A stretch of 64,000 nucleotides of DNA from Flammeovirgaceae bacterium UBA2366. Its GTDB lineage: Bacteria > Bacteroidota > Bacteroidia > Cytophagales > Cyclobacteriaceae. The position numbers and the translations under genes are program-made. The stretch covers positions 124,001 through 188,000 of the forward strand of contig DDTK01000015.1 of the NCBI GenBank assembly GCA_002344065.1, read 5' to 3'. This document shows, one piece after another, positions 43,417 through 52,567 of the stretch; the stretch's first letter is position 1, and each line of letters opens with the position of its first letter. Under the pieces are notes generated by a model that was not told the DNA's origin, ran no database searches, and saw nothing but the letters and a program-made list of their open reading frames with translations.

Positions 43417-44765
43417 AATCAATCATTATCTATCTTTTAGTTTTTGCAAGTATTGCCCCTGCTTTTAGTCAACGGCAGATGAATTTGGAAGAGTGCATAA
43501 GCTATGCTATCACAAATAATCCTTCCATAAAAAGCGCAAAGTCTGCCATCAGTGAATCGGAAGCCAAGGTTAGCGAATACCTGGCCACCGGGTTTCCTCA
43601 AGTATCGGCTTCGGCCGATTTGGGTGATAATTATATCATTCCAACCTCATTTCTTCCTGCCCAGGTTTTCGACCCCACAGCTCCGGAAGGTGAATTCATC
43701 GGAGTGCAGTTTGGTACGCAATACACTGGCCGTGCATCGATAGAACTCAATCAAATGATTTTTAATGGATCTTATTTTGTGGGCTTAAAAGCAGCTAAGA
43801 CTTACACGGAATTATCCAAAAAGGAATCTATTAGTTCAGAGATAGATGTTGTAGCGGCTGTAAAAAAAGCGTATTACTCCGTCTTGGTCAATCAGGAGCG
43901 ACACTCATTGGTTATCAAAAACTACCAACGTCTGGATTCATTGCTCCGGCAAACAAAGATCATGTACGAAAATGGATTTGCTGAGAAGATAGATGTTAAC
44001 CGGATACAGGTTCAGTTTAACAACATTGCACAGACGTTTAAGAATTCGCAAACCGGACTTGAGGTAAGTGTAAAACTTTTGAAGTTTCAAATGGGTATGC
44101 CCATGGGTGAACAAATTACACCTACAGATAATATTCAATCCTTAAAGTTTGAAGTATTGAGTGAAAACTTTGGGTCAGATTTCAATTATAACGACCGTAT
44201 TGAGTACAGCAAACTTGAAGTAAACAAAGCTCTCGTTGAACTGGATATAAAAAATACCAGAGTTCAATACCTGCCTTCGATTGATTTTTATGGTAATTAT
44301 GGTGCCAGCTATGGTACTTCCGTGTTTTCTAATTTTGTTGCCTTTGGTGAGAACTGGAGAACCTTAGGTGCATATGGTTTGCGACTGCAGATGCCCATTT
44401 TTGATGGTCTCAGAAAAAGTAAAGTTGTTCAACAAAAGAAACAGCAATTATCGCAGGTAACCTACGCACAAGATTTGGTTAAGAACCAGATTGATCTTGA
44501 ACAGCAACAGCTCTCCCTGCAATTTACCAACTACCTTGATGCGCTAAAGACGCAAGAGGAAAATATGAAGCTTGCAGAAGAGGTGTATAACGTTACAGTA
44601 ATTAAATATCAACAAGGTGTAGGCTCGAATATAGAAGTTATTGATGCGGATGCTGAGTACAAACAAGCACAAACAAACTACTTCTCTGCCTTGTATGATG
44701 CACTAATTGCAACAGTAGACCTTGAAAAAGCCTACGGAAAACTTTGGAATCCTTCATCAAAATAA
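43413..44765 (+). CDS. TolC family outer-membrane efflux protein
   Basis: 450 residues. Signal peptide MKSIIIYLLVFASIAPAFS, then two OEP repeats with long coiled-coil helices; typical segments are LEECISYAITNNPSIKSAKSAI near the mature start and GVGSNIEVIDADAEYKQAQTNYFSALYDALIA near the end. Forms the outer-membrane duct of the tripartite pump encoded with the next two genes. Coupled by four bases to the TetR gene. Confidence 0.94.
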   Translation: MKSIIIYLLVFASIAPAFSQRQMNLEECISYAITNNPSIKSAKSAISESEAKVSEYLATGFPQVSASADLGDNYIIPTSFLPAQVFDPTAPEGEFIGVQFGTQYTGRASIELNQMIFNGSYFVGLKAAKTYTELSKKESISSEIDVVAAVKKAYYSVLVNQERHSLVIKNYQRLDSLLRQTKIMYENGFAEKIDVNRIQVQFNNIAQTFKNSQTGLEVSVKLLKFQMGMPMGEQITPTDNIQSLKFEVLSENFGSDFNYNDRIEYSKLEVNKALVELDIKNTRVQYLPSIDFYGNYGASYGTSVFSNFVAFGENWRTLGAYGLRLQMPIFDGLRKSKVVQQKKQQLSQVTYAQDLVKNQIDLEQQQLSLQFTNYLDALKTQEENMKLAEEVYNVTVIKYQQGVGSNIEVIDADAEYKQAQTNYFSALYDALIATVDLEKAYGKLWNPSSK

Positions 44766-44785
44766 ACTCAGAAACCCCAATCATT

Positions 44786-45967
44786 ATGAAATATAATTAT
44801 CTCATCATAGCCATAACTGCACTTGCAGTAGCTTGCAATGCTCCAGCTGATAAAAATGCCAACCTGGAAACCAAGAAAAAACAATTGGAACAAGCGCAGG
44901 TTGAATTGGCCGGTTTAAAGGACAAAATAGCTGCACTTGAAAAGGAAATCGGGGAGGCAGATCCAACCTTTGCGCAGCAAATCAATAAAGCTATTCTGGT
45001 CACAACTTTTGTTGCTGAGAAAAAACCATTTGAGCATAAAGTAGAAGTGCGTGGTTCGGTAGAATCGCGTAAAAATATTTTAATCTCTGCGCAAACCGGT
45101 GGAGAGATACAAAGGGTACATGTGCGTGAAGGGCAAAATGTATCAAAAGGTCAGGTTTTGGTTTCATTAAATGCCGATATCATCCGCAATTCTATTGCTG
45201 AATTAAAAACTTCATTGGAATTGGCCAATTCCGTATATGAAAAGCAATCACGCTTATGGGAACAAAAGATTGGTACTGAACTTCAATACCTGCAGGCAAA
45301 GAATAATAAGGAGTCGTTGGAGCGAAGACTAAACACAGCTTACGCTCAGCTCGATCAGGCTATTGTCAAAGCGCCCTTTAGCGGAACTATTGATCAGCTT
45401 CCTGCAAGAGAAGGCGAAATAGCAGCGCCAGGTTTGCCATTGGTTCGCGTAGTGAGTTTGGAAGACACCTACATCAAAGCTGATGTGTCAGAACGTTTTA
45501 TTGGAAAATTTAAAGCGGGTGATCCTGTGGAAGTTTACTTCCCATCGCAGAATAAAAAACTGACCACAAAAATTGCTTCTGTTAGTCAGGTTATCAATGC
45601 AGAAAACAGAACCTTTATTGTAGAGGTTCAGCTACCTCGTGTAAATTTTACTGTTAAACCCAACCAGGTAGTTGTATTGAACCTGCGTGATTATATGAGC
45701 GAAGCCACTCTGGCCGTTCCAACGCGTATCATTCAAAAAGATGAGGACGGTCAGTTTATTTTCACTGTGGATGATCGGGATGGTAGATTATTAGCGAAGA
45801 AAATTCATATCACCACAGGTATAACCTCCATGACAGAAACGGAAGTTTTAGCTGGTTTAATGGGCAATGAACAAATTGTTGACGAAGGCTACCGTGACTT
45901 AACCGAAGGCGTTGAGGTTGAGATTTTCGGAGCGAAGAAAAATTCCAAGGAAGTAGCAAATAAGTAA
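44786..45967 (+). CDS. RND efflux periplasmic adaptor (MFP) lipoprotein
   Basis: 393 residues from this ATG. The N-terminus ends in lipobox LAVAC, so it is lipid-anchored; the alternative start at 44744 lies inside the TolC gene and would mask the signal. A coiled coil follows at once (ETKKKQLEQAQVELAGLKDK), then lipoyl-like halves (GGEIQRVHVREGQNVSKGQVL and AIVKAPFSGTIDQLPAREGE), beta-barrel and membrane-proximal domains. Bridges the RND pump to TolC. Located 20 bp after tolC and 20 bp before the RND gene. Confidence 0.93.
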   Translation: MKYNYLIIAITALAVACNAPADKNANLETKKKQLEQAQVELAGLKDKIAALEKEIGEADPTFAQQINKAILVTTFVAEKKPFEHKVEVRGSVESRKNILISAQTGGEIQRVHVREGQNVSKGQVLVSLNADIIRNSIAELKTSLELANSVYEKQSRLWEQKIGTELQYLQAKNNKESLERRLNTAYAQLDQAIVKAPFSGTIDQLPAREGEIAAPGLPLVRVVSLEDTYIKADVSERFIGKFKAGDPVEVYFPSQNKKLTTKIASVSQVINAENRTFIVEVQLPRVNFTVKPNQVVVLNLRDYMSEATLAVPTRIIQKDEDGQFIFTVDDRDGRLLAKKIHITTGITSMTETEVLAGLMGNEQIVDEGYRDLTEGVEVEIFGAKKNSKEVANK

Positions 45968-45987
45968 TCCCATAATCAGAACTGAGT

Positions 45988-48900
45988 ATGAGTGAAAAAA
46001 AAGATAATCTGAAAATTGACAAAGAGTTTGGCTTGTCCTCCTGGGCATTAAAGAACCGAACCTCTGTGGGGTTTATTGCTTTCCTGATAACGGTGATGGG
46101 TATTATGACCTACATCGATTTGCCAAAGGATAGTTACCCGGAAATAGAGCAGCCGGTAATTTACATCGGTACATCACACCCGGGTAATTCTCCGGTAGAT
46201 ATGGAGAACCTGGTTACGCGGCCTATTGAAAAGGAGTTAAATACGATATCGGAAGTAGATAACATTAAATCAACCTCTGTTCAGGATTACTCAACCATCA
46301 TTGTTGAGTTTGATCCCAAGACGGATGTAGGTGATGCACTTACGAAAGTTAAAGATGCCGTTGATCGTGCCAAGCCAGAGTTGCCTACTGATTTGCCTGC
46401 AGATCCAAATGTATTCGAACTGAATTTTTCGGAGTTCCCGATTTTTAACATTAACCTCTCCGGTAATTTTAAACTAGAAGAACTGAAACGCTATGCCGAA
46501 TACCTGGAAGATGAAATTGAGAAACTTTCAGAAATATCTAAAGTTGAGATCAGGGGTATTGATGAGAAGGAAGTTAAAATAAAGGTCGATCCTTACGAAC
46601 TGGAAGCACGCATGCTCAGCTTTAGCGATCTGGAAAATGCAATTAAAGCTGAAAACGTAACACTTTCCGGAGGAAATATTTTAGATGACGGCATACGAAG
46701 AAATATTCGGGTAGTAGGTGAATTTGCTGATGCCCGTGAATTGGAAGACATCGTAGTGAAGCATGAAAAGGGTAACATTGTATACCTGCGTGATGTGGCG
46801 AGAGTCGAGTTTGACTACAAGGAACGTCAAAGCTACGCACGTTTGCATATGCAACAGGTGGTAATGGTGGATGTAATTAAACGAAGTGGCGAAAACCTGA
46901 TTATTGCTACTGAGAAAGTTAATACCATACTGGCCAAAGCCAAGAAAGATGTTTTTCCTGAAGGCCTGACGGTGAGTATCACCAACGACCAATCATCTTT
47001 TACCAAAGAGATGGTGAGCAGCATGGAAAACAACATCATTTCTGGTGTTTTGGTAGTGGTGGGTGTACTGATGCTCTTCCTGGGTATACGCAATGCTTAT
47101 TTCGTAGGTATTGCTATCCCGCTTTCTATGTTCTTATCGTTCCTTATACTTGGGTTCATGGGCTATACCATTAACATGATGGTATTGTTTGGATTAATTA
47201 TGGCGCTTGGCATGCTCGTGGATAACGGAATTGTGGTGGTGGAAAATGTGTATCGCCTTTATGAAGAGGGCTATGATCTTATAAGTGCTACACGATTAGG
47301 TGTAGGTGAAATTGCGTGGCCGATCATTGCTTCAACAGCGACTACACTGGCTGCTTTCTTGCCCCTGGCCATGTGGCCGGGCATCATGGGTGAATTCATG
47401 AAGTATCTTCCGATTACCCTTATTGTGGTACTTTCATCCTCGTTGTTTGTGGCCTTAGTGATTACCCCGGTACTTGCTTCCGTGTTTATGAAGCATGAGA
47501 GTGAGAATAAGTCGAACAGAAAGAGAACCTTTATTATTGTTGGCGTGCTGGTATTGGTTGGAATCCTTTTTATTGGCGTAAAGGTATTCTGGTTAGGGAA
47601 TTTGTTGGTTGCATTTGCCGCCTTAACGTTGCTTAATATCTATGTATTTGCTCCAATTTCACATCGTTTTCAAACATCCATTATTCCACGAATGGAAAGT
47701 CGCTACTCTAAAATTTTGACGTATGCGCTGAAGGGGTCAAACCCTGCAATTTACTTTACCGGAACGGTGGTGTTGTTAATTCTTTCTTTTGCCCTACTTA
47801 TTATCGTTCCTCCTAAAGTAATTTACTTTCCGGTGAATGAACCGAAGTATGTTAATGTGTTCATTGAATACCCTACCGGAACGGATATTGAGGTAACCAA
47901 TACGTTGGCCGAGCAGTTGGAAGACATGGTTATTAAAGCCATTAAGCCTTATGAGTCAATCGTTGAGTCAGTGATTGGTAACGTTGGTCAGGGAACAGGA
48001 GATCCGAATGATCCTTCTAACATTGGTATGTCGGATACTCCGAATAAAGCCCGTATTACGGTAAACTTTGTAGATTTTAAATATCGGAATGGCCAGAGCA
48101 CCACAGCGATCATGGACGAACTTCGTGCCACCATAGGGCAATATCCCGGTGTTACGGTTACCGTAGATAAGAATGCCGATGGCCCGCCAACCGGTAAGCC
48201 AGTGAATATTGAAGTTACCGGTGATGATTATCCTACGCTGGTTCGATTAGCTGAGGATATGAAGAAGAGAATCAATGAGTCTGGCATACAGGGAATTGAA
48301 AAACTAAAAACTGATTTGGAAACCGGCAAGCCCGAGTTGGTTATTGATATCGATCGGGAAAAGGCCAGAAGGTTTGGCTTGTCATCATACTCAGTGGCGA
48401 ATGAAATTAGAACCTCGCTGTATGGCAAAGAGGTTTCGAAATTCAAACAGGGGGAGGATGATTATGAAATTCAAATCCGGCTGGATGATAAGTACCGTTA
48501 CGACCTGGATGCGTTGTTAAATAAGAGTATCACTTTCCGTGATCAGAGTACCGGTAAAATTTCGCAGGTGCCTATCTCTTCCATTGCAACAGCTGAACTT
48601 AGTTCGTCCTATGGTTCGGTAAAGCGAAAAGATTTAAAACGCATTATTACCATCAGTTCAAATGTGCTGGGTGGATTTAACGCAACAGAGATTAACAATC
48701 AGATAAAGGAATTACTGGCTGATTACCGGATGCCTCCGGGATATGCGTATAAGTTTGGTGGTGAGCAGGAAAAGCAAATGGAGGAAATGAGTTTTCTTTC
48801 GGGCGCTTTAGCATTAGCAGTGTTCATTATCTTCTTAATTATTGTTGCGCAGTTTAATAAAATTACTGCACCGCTTATTATCATGACTTCGGTGTTGTTC

Positions 48901-49386
48901 AGTACCATCGGTGTATTTCTTGGATTGGTTATTTTCAGAATGGACTTTGTGGTGATTATGACCATGGTGGGATTGATTTCCCTGGCGGGAGTAGTGGTAA
49001 ACAATGCGATTGTGTTAATTGACTTCATTGAATTAAAGAAGAAGAGGTTGAAAGAGGAGATGGGCGTTGATAAACTGCCAATGGATGTTGTGTTGGATGC
49101 TATTGCGGAAGCCGGTAAAACACGTTTGCGACCTGTATTGCTTACAGCCATAACTACCATTTTAGGGTTAATGCCCCTGGCGATCGGTATCAATATTGAC
49201 TTCATTAAATTCATAAATTCCTATGATGCTGATTTTTATATTGGTGGCGATAGCGTAATGTTCTGGAGTCCGTTATCATGGACGATTATTCACGGGCTGG
49301 CTTTTGCAACCTTCTTAACTTTGGTGGTAGTTCCGGTAATGTATGTGTTGGTGGAGAAGTTTAATCGCAAAATCGGAATAGCTTAA
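45988..49386 (+). CDS. RND efflux pump inner-membrane permease
   Basis: 1132 residues, longer than AcrB (1049). Twelve membrane helices with two large periplasmic loops. N-terminal LKNRTSVGFIAFLITVMGIM and DLPKDSYPEIEQP are family features. In helix 4 the pair Asp407-Asp408 of AcrB corresponds to Asp412-Asn413 (GMLVDNGIVVVEN). In helix 10 Lys940 of AcrB corresponds to Asn1005 (VVVNNAIVLIDF). The proton path therefore differs from AcrB. The substrate is not predictable; the overall type is nearer to multidrug than to metal pumps. Last gene of the TetR-controlled operon. Confidence 0.95.
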   Translation: MSEKKDNLKIDKEFGLSSWALKNRTSVGFIAFLITVMGIMTYIDLPKDSYPEIEQPVIYIGTSHPGNSPVDMENLVTRPIEKELNTISEVDNIKSTSVQDYSTIIVEFDPKTDVGDALTKVKDAVDRAKPELPTDLPADPNVFELNFSEFPIFNINLSGNFKLEELKRYAEYLEDEIEKLSEISKVEIRGIDEKEVKIKVDPYELEARMLSFSDLENAIKAENVTLSGGNILDDGIRRNIRVVGEFADARELEDIVVKHEKGNIVYLRDVARVEFDYKERQSYARLHMQQVVMVDVIKRSGENLIIATEKVNTILAKAKKDVFPEGLTVSITNDQSSFTKEMVSSMENNIISGVLVVVGVLMLFLGIRNAYFVGIAIPLSMFLSFLILGFMGYTINMMVLFGLIMALGMLVDNGIVVVENVYRLYEEGYDLISATRLGVGEIAWPIIASTATTLAAFLPLAMWPGIMGEFMKYLPITLIVVLSSSLFVALVITPVLASVFMKHESENKSNRKRTFIIVGVLVLVGILFIGVKVFWLGNLLVAFAALTLLNIYVFAPISHRFQTSIIPRMESRYSKILTYALKGSNPAIYFTGTVVLLILSFALLIIVPPKVIYFPVNEPKYVNVFIEYPTGTDIEVTNTLAEQLEDMVIKAIKPYESIVESVIGNVGQGTGDPNDPSNIGMSDTPNKARITVNFVDFKYRNGQSTTAIMDELRATIGQYPGVTVTVDKNADGPPTGKPVNIEVTGDDYPTLVRLAEDMKKRINESGIQGIEKLKTDLETGKPELVIDIDREKARRFGLSSYSVANEIRTSLYGKEVSKFKQGEDDYEIQIRLDDKYRYDLDALLNKSITFRDQSTGKISQVPISSIATAELSSSYGSVKRKDLKRIITISSNVLGGFNATEINNQIKELLADYRMPPGYAYKFGGEQEKQMEEMSFLSGALALAVFIIFLIIVAQFNKITAPLIIMTSVLFSTIGVFLGLVIFRMDFVVIMTMVGLISLAGVVVNNAIVLIDFIELKKKRLKEEMGVDKLPMDVVLDAIAEAGKTRLRPVLLTAITTILGLMPLAIGINIDFIKFINSYDADFYIGGDSVMFWSPLSWTIIHGLAFATFLTLVVVPVMYVLVEKFNRKIGIA

Positions 49387-49396
49387 GAAATACTTC

Positions 49397-49431
49397 ATGG
49401 TCTGTGTCCGAAAATTTATGGTCTGTGTCCG
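49397..49431. repeat. Two direct 14-bp repeats, 21-bp period
   Basis: ATGGTCTGTGTCCG occurs at 49397-49410 and 49418-49431; CATGGT at the left and ACCATG at the right flank them as an inverted pair. Between the RND gene and the metallophosphoesterase gene. Confidence 0.6.
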
Positions 49432-49521
49432 CACATACCATGAATAAAAAATACAGCTGATTTGCTTCTGGGCTTTTTCCAAGCCAGTCGACACAATGGA
49501 AAAGAGTTGTAAAGTTCATTA

Positions 49522-50769
49522 ATGGCCAAGCTTATGTCCTTCTTTATTTTGTTAGGTGTACTCGTGTTGATTGACCTGTATGTTTATCAGGCCATAGCAA
49601 CGGTAAGCAAAGACTGGCCGGTGGTTTATAAAAACATAGTACGCTACGGTTTCTGGATTTTTACAGCGCTGACATTTACAGCTATTCTTTGGTATGCTTA
49701 CAGTGATCCTTATAAGTACGGATCGCAATTGCGCAACCTTGTGCTTACTGCTGTTTTTATGGTTTACTTTTCCAAGCTTTTTGGAGTTTTGTTTGTTTTG
49801 ATTGATGATGTACAGCGTGGCTTTCGCTGGGTAGTGGAGTATTTTCAACGGGATTCATCAACACCATCAACAGGTAATACCATTCCTCGTTCAGAATTTT
49901 TAGCAAAGGCAGCGGTAATTACAGCAACCATACCTTTTGCAGCCATGACGTACGGTATCGTATCCGGTGCTCACGATTACCGCATACGCAGAAAGACCAT
50001 TTACCTACCCAATCTTCCAAAGTCTTTTGATGGTATTCGCATTGGTCAGTTATCGGATATTCATTCCGGTAGTTTCTTTAGTAAAACTGCGGTAAAGGGT
50101 GGTGTGGAAATGTTTCTGAAGGAAAAACCTGATATGATTTTCTTTACGGGTGATTTGGTGAATAATGAAACCAGCGAAGTGAAGGAATACATTGACGTGT
50201 TCAGTAAACTTCATGCCCCATTGGGGGTGTATTCGGTTACCGGTAATCACGATTACGGTGACTATAAAACATGGGTGACGGCAGAAGCCAAAAAGCAAAA
50301 CTTTGCAAACCTTGTGGAAGCGCATAAGCACATGGGTTTTGATCTTCTGATGAATGAGAACCGGATACTACAGGAAGGAGGCGACAAGCTGGCAATTATG
50401 GGTATTGAAAACTGGGGAGCTGGCAGGTTTGCAAAATACGGAAAGCTAGATCAGGCTTATACCAATACCGATGAAGCGGCCGTGAAACTCTTACTCTCAC
50501 ACGACCCCAGTCATTGGGATGCGCAAGTACGACCAATCTATACTGATATTGACGTGATGTTTGCGGGGCACACGCATGGCTTTCAGTTTGGTGTTGAAAT
50601 CGGTGGATTTAAATGGAGCCCTTCACAATATGTGTACAAGCAATGGGCCGATCTCTACCAGGAAGGACAGCAGTACCTTTATGTTAACCGTGGCTTCGGA
50701 TACATCGGCTACCCGGGTCGCATAGGTATTCCACCGGAGTTAACCATTATCGAATTGAAGCGAGCATAA
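49522..50769 (+). CDS. Membrane-anchored metallophosphoesterase
   Basis: 415 residues. Four N-terminal hydrophobic helices (about 4-25, 40-60, 73-95, 130-148) precede a calcineurin-like phosphoesterase domain (about 165-410). Metal-binding motifs are LSDIHSG, TGDLVNN, TGNHDYG, LLSHDPS and AGHTHGFQ, in the right order and complete. Family members act on UDP-sugars, phosphodiesters or cyclic nucleotides; the membrane-bound type related to YkuE/YaeI often has envelope substrates. The exact substrate is open. Confidence 0.92.
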   Translation: MAKLMSFFILLGVLVLIDLYVYQAIATVSKDWPVVYKNIVRYGFWIFTALTFTAILWYAYSDPYKYGSQLRNLVLTAVFMVYFSKLFGVLFVLIDDVQRGFRWVVEYFQRDSSTPSTGNTIPRSEFLAKAAVITATIPFAAMTYGIVSGAHDYRIRRKTIYLPNLPKSFDGIRIGQLSDIHSGSFFSKTAVKGGVEMFLKEKPDMIFFTGDLVNNETSEVKEYIDVFSKLHAPLGVYSVTGNHDYGDYKTWVTAEAKKQNFANLVEAHKHMGFDLLMNENRILQEGGDKLAIMGIENWGAGRFAKYGKLDQAYTNTDEAAVKLLLSHDPSHWDAQVRPIYTDIDVMFAGHTHGFQFGVEIGGFKWSPSQYVYKQWADLYQEGQQYLYVNRGFGYIGYPGRIGIPPELTIIELKRA

Positions 50770-50841
50770 CAACAGCTGTTAGACTTTGGATATAAGACGC
50801 GGGAATTAAGAAAGGTAATCTTACTACTAAAGTCTCTTGTC

Positions 50842-51300
50842 TTAGGTCTTGCTCATTTCGGCTTCAGCCTCTTTTCTACGCTTTGCATCAATGGAGTATT
50901 TGCCTGCTCCGAATACGATGAAGATGACCAACCCAACCAACACGATCAGCGACATTTCCAATTCCATGTGATTGCCCACACTTAAAAAGCCTTTCGGGTA
51001 GTTCACAAAAATCACCGCGCCAATCAGCACCGGTAAATTGATCACGCAAACAATGCGCGTAAATAACCCAAAGGCAAGTAATGGCCCGCCTAAAATGTGT
51101 GCAAACACTACATAGTGTGCAAGGGTAGCACCTGCAAACCAAATGTTAAAACTTGCGGCTGTGGTTTCAAGTTCATCCATACTGGTAATAAACTGTAAAC
51201 CTTTGTAGGTAATGAAAAGGCCAAGAATAATCCGGAAAATGTCCAGAAATCCAGGTCGATGCGCATTACCCCATTTTTCGACATCGGTAACGACACTCAT
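50842..51300 (-). CDS. DoxX family membrane protein
   Basis: 152 residues from the ATG at 51300; an upstream ATG at 51324 is less likely. Four membrane helices; FLDIFRIILGLFITYKGLQF and AHILGGPLLAFGLFTRIVCVINLPVLIGAVIFVN are typical of DoxX/SURF4-like proteins. Function in general unclear; linked in some bacteria to quinone or redox stress. The C-terminus is a charged cytoplasmic tail. It lies 49 bp from the DUF3999 gene on the same strand. Confidence 0.85.
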   Translation of the reverse strand: MSVVTDVEKWGNAHRPGFLDIFRIILGLFITYKGLQFITSMDELETTAASFNIWFAGATLAHYVVFAHILGGPLLAFGLFTRIVCVINLPVLIGAVIFVNYPKGFLSVGNHMELEMSLIVLVGLVIFIVFGAGKYSIDAKRRKEAEAEMSKT

Positions 51301-51349
51301 GGTACTTTGTATTGGTGAATACAAAGTTTACAAAATTTGATGGAGAAGG

Positions 51350-52567
51350 TCAATTATTCCGCTTGAGCATTTGAAGCGTGAAATACCCCATGATACCAAT
51401 AACCACGATCAGGATTGTCCAAAGCCAGAATTTTTTTGTAAAGAGCGCTTTTTCCTGTTGCGGTGATTCGAGGTTTTCTTCCTTCAGCAAATCTATAGTT
51501 TTTACGGACTGAGGTATCCTGTCTTCAAAATGGATCAAATCGTATAGTGGCGATGGAAGCCTGGTATTTCCGTAAAAAAGAAAGGTATTTTGATGAGGTG
51601 ATAACTTCGCCAGGATTTCAATTTTAGGTCCGGATAGTTCAATGTTATTGATGGTCAATGCGGGATTATCCTGGTTGTAAATGGTCAGTTTTAATTCGTG
51701 GGTTATTAACGTCTCGAAATTGATTTTATTAGAGTCGATGGAAGTCAGATACCCTCGCTTAAAGGTTGAATAATTCTGAATCCATCCTTTTTCGGTTTTG
51801 ATACTATCCAGTGCATACGCTAAACTGTAGTTACGGTAATAATCGTTATTGTGCGAGGCACTTATGGCTAACGCATGTACAGCTGCGCGATAGGGCGAGC
51901 GAATACGAATTTCTGTTTGCTTATTTTCAGTAGTAGTGTTTGTTATAAAATCAGTAAGGGTGATGTGTTCTCCTTTCTTGGTGTTGATGTAGTTGAAAGA
52001 AGCTCCAGTCAAGGATAGTTGCTTGTCGGACTTTACTTGTACCCGTAAAAAAGTGTAATCACTGTTTGGAAAGTTTACGGTAGTATTAGAATAGTCTATC
52101 TGATCCTGGTAAATGGATACGATTCGTTTATTGTTCACGATTTCAAACCAATCTTTTCTATCTGCGCTTCCCTCAATAGAAACAAGCGCATCGAAATTTC
52201 TCTCTGCAAAATTTACGTTTAACGAATTCAACGTTTTATTCGCTGGAATCTGTATGGTAAAAAATAATACCCCGTTTGCCCGGCTTTGATTAAGCAGTGG
52301 GAGGTTAAAATTTTCTGCTGTTATTTCATCGGTTCTGATTTTTAGAAGGTAGGGTATTTCGATTGTATCCTTTTCCGTTACAGCAAGTAGACGGATGTCT
52401 GAAAAATCTTTATTTATCTTTTGAAAAAGATCAGGCGGAAGGTGAATGGAATACCAATCCTCGGAAGTGACGTTGTTTAGAGACCTTCTGTATTTGAATT
52501 CAGTTGACTGTGCTGTTGCTGAAGAAATGAAAAGCACAATTATAAAGTTGAAAGCTATTCTTTTCAT
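51350..52567 (-). CDS. DUF3999 family exported membrane protein
   Basis: 405 residues. Signal peptide (MKRIAFNFIIVLFISSATA), a large beta-rich periplasmic region and one C-terminal membrane helix (FWLWTILIVVIGIMGYFTLQML). Resembles DUF3999, which is usually encoded next to DUF2339. Here its ATG overlaps the DUF2339 stop by four bases, so the two are made together. The periplasmic part has discoidin-like stretches (SVEGSADRKDWFEI). The role is unknown; a joint envelope function with DUF2339 is inferred. Confidence 0.82.
   Translation of the reverse strand: MKRIAFNFIIVLFISSATAQSTEFKYRRSLNNVTSEDWYSIHLPPDLFQKINKDFSDIRLLAVTEKDTIEIPYLLKIRTDEITAENFNLPLLNQSRANGVLFFTIQIPANKTLNSLNVNFAERNFDALVSIEGSADRKDWFEIVNNKRIVSIYQDQIDYSNTTVNFPNSDYTFLRVQVKSDKQLSLTGASFNYINTKKGEHITLTDFITNTTTENKQTEIRIRSPYRAAVHALAISASHNNDYYRNYSLAYALDSIKTEKGWIQNYSTFKRGYLTSIDSNKINFETLITHELKLTIYNQDNPALTINNIELSGPKIEILAKLSPHQNTFLFYGNTRLPSPLYDLIHFEDRIPQSVKTIDLLKEENLESPQQEKALFTKKFWLWTILIVVIGIMGYFTLQMLKRNN

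Noticed and set aside
48723..49214. Antisense open frame of 163 codons inside the RND gene
   Set aside because: Lies opposite a strongly conserved transporter region; its translation has no family features and mirrors hydrophobic codons.
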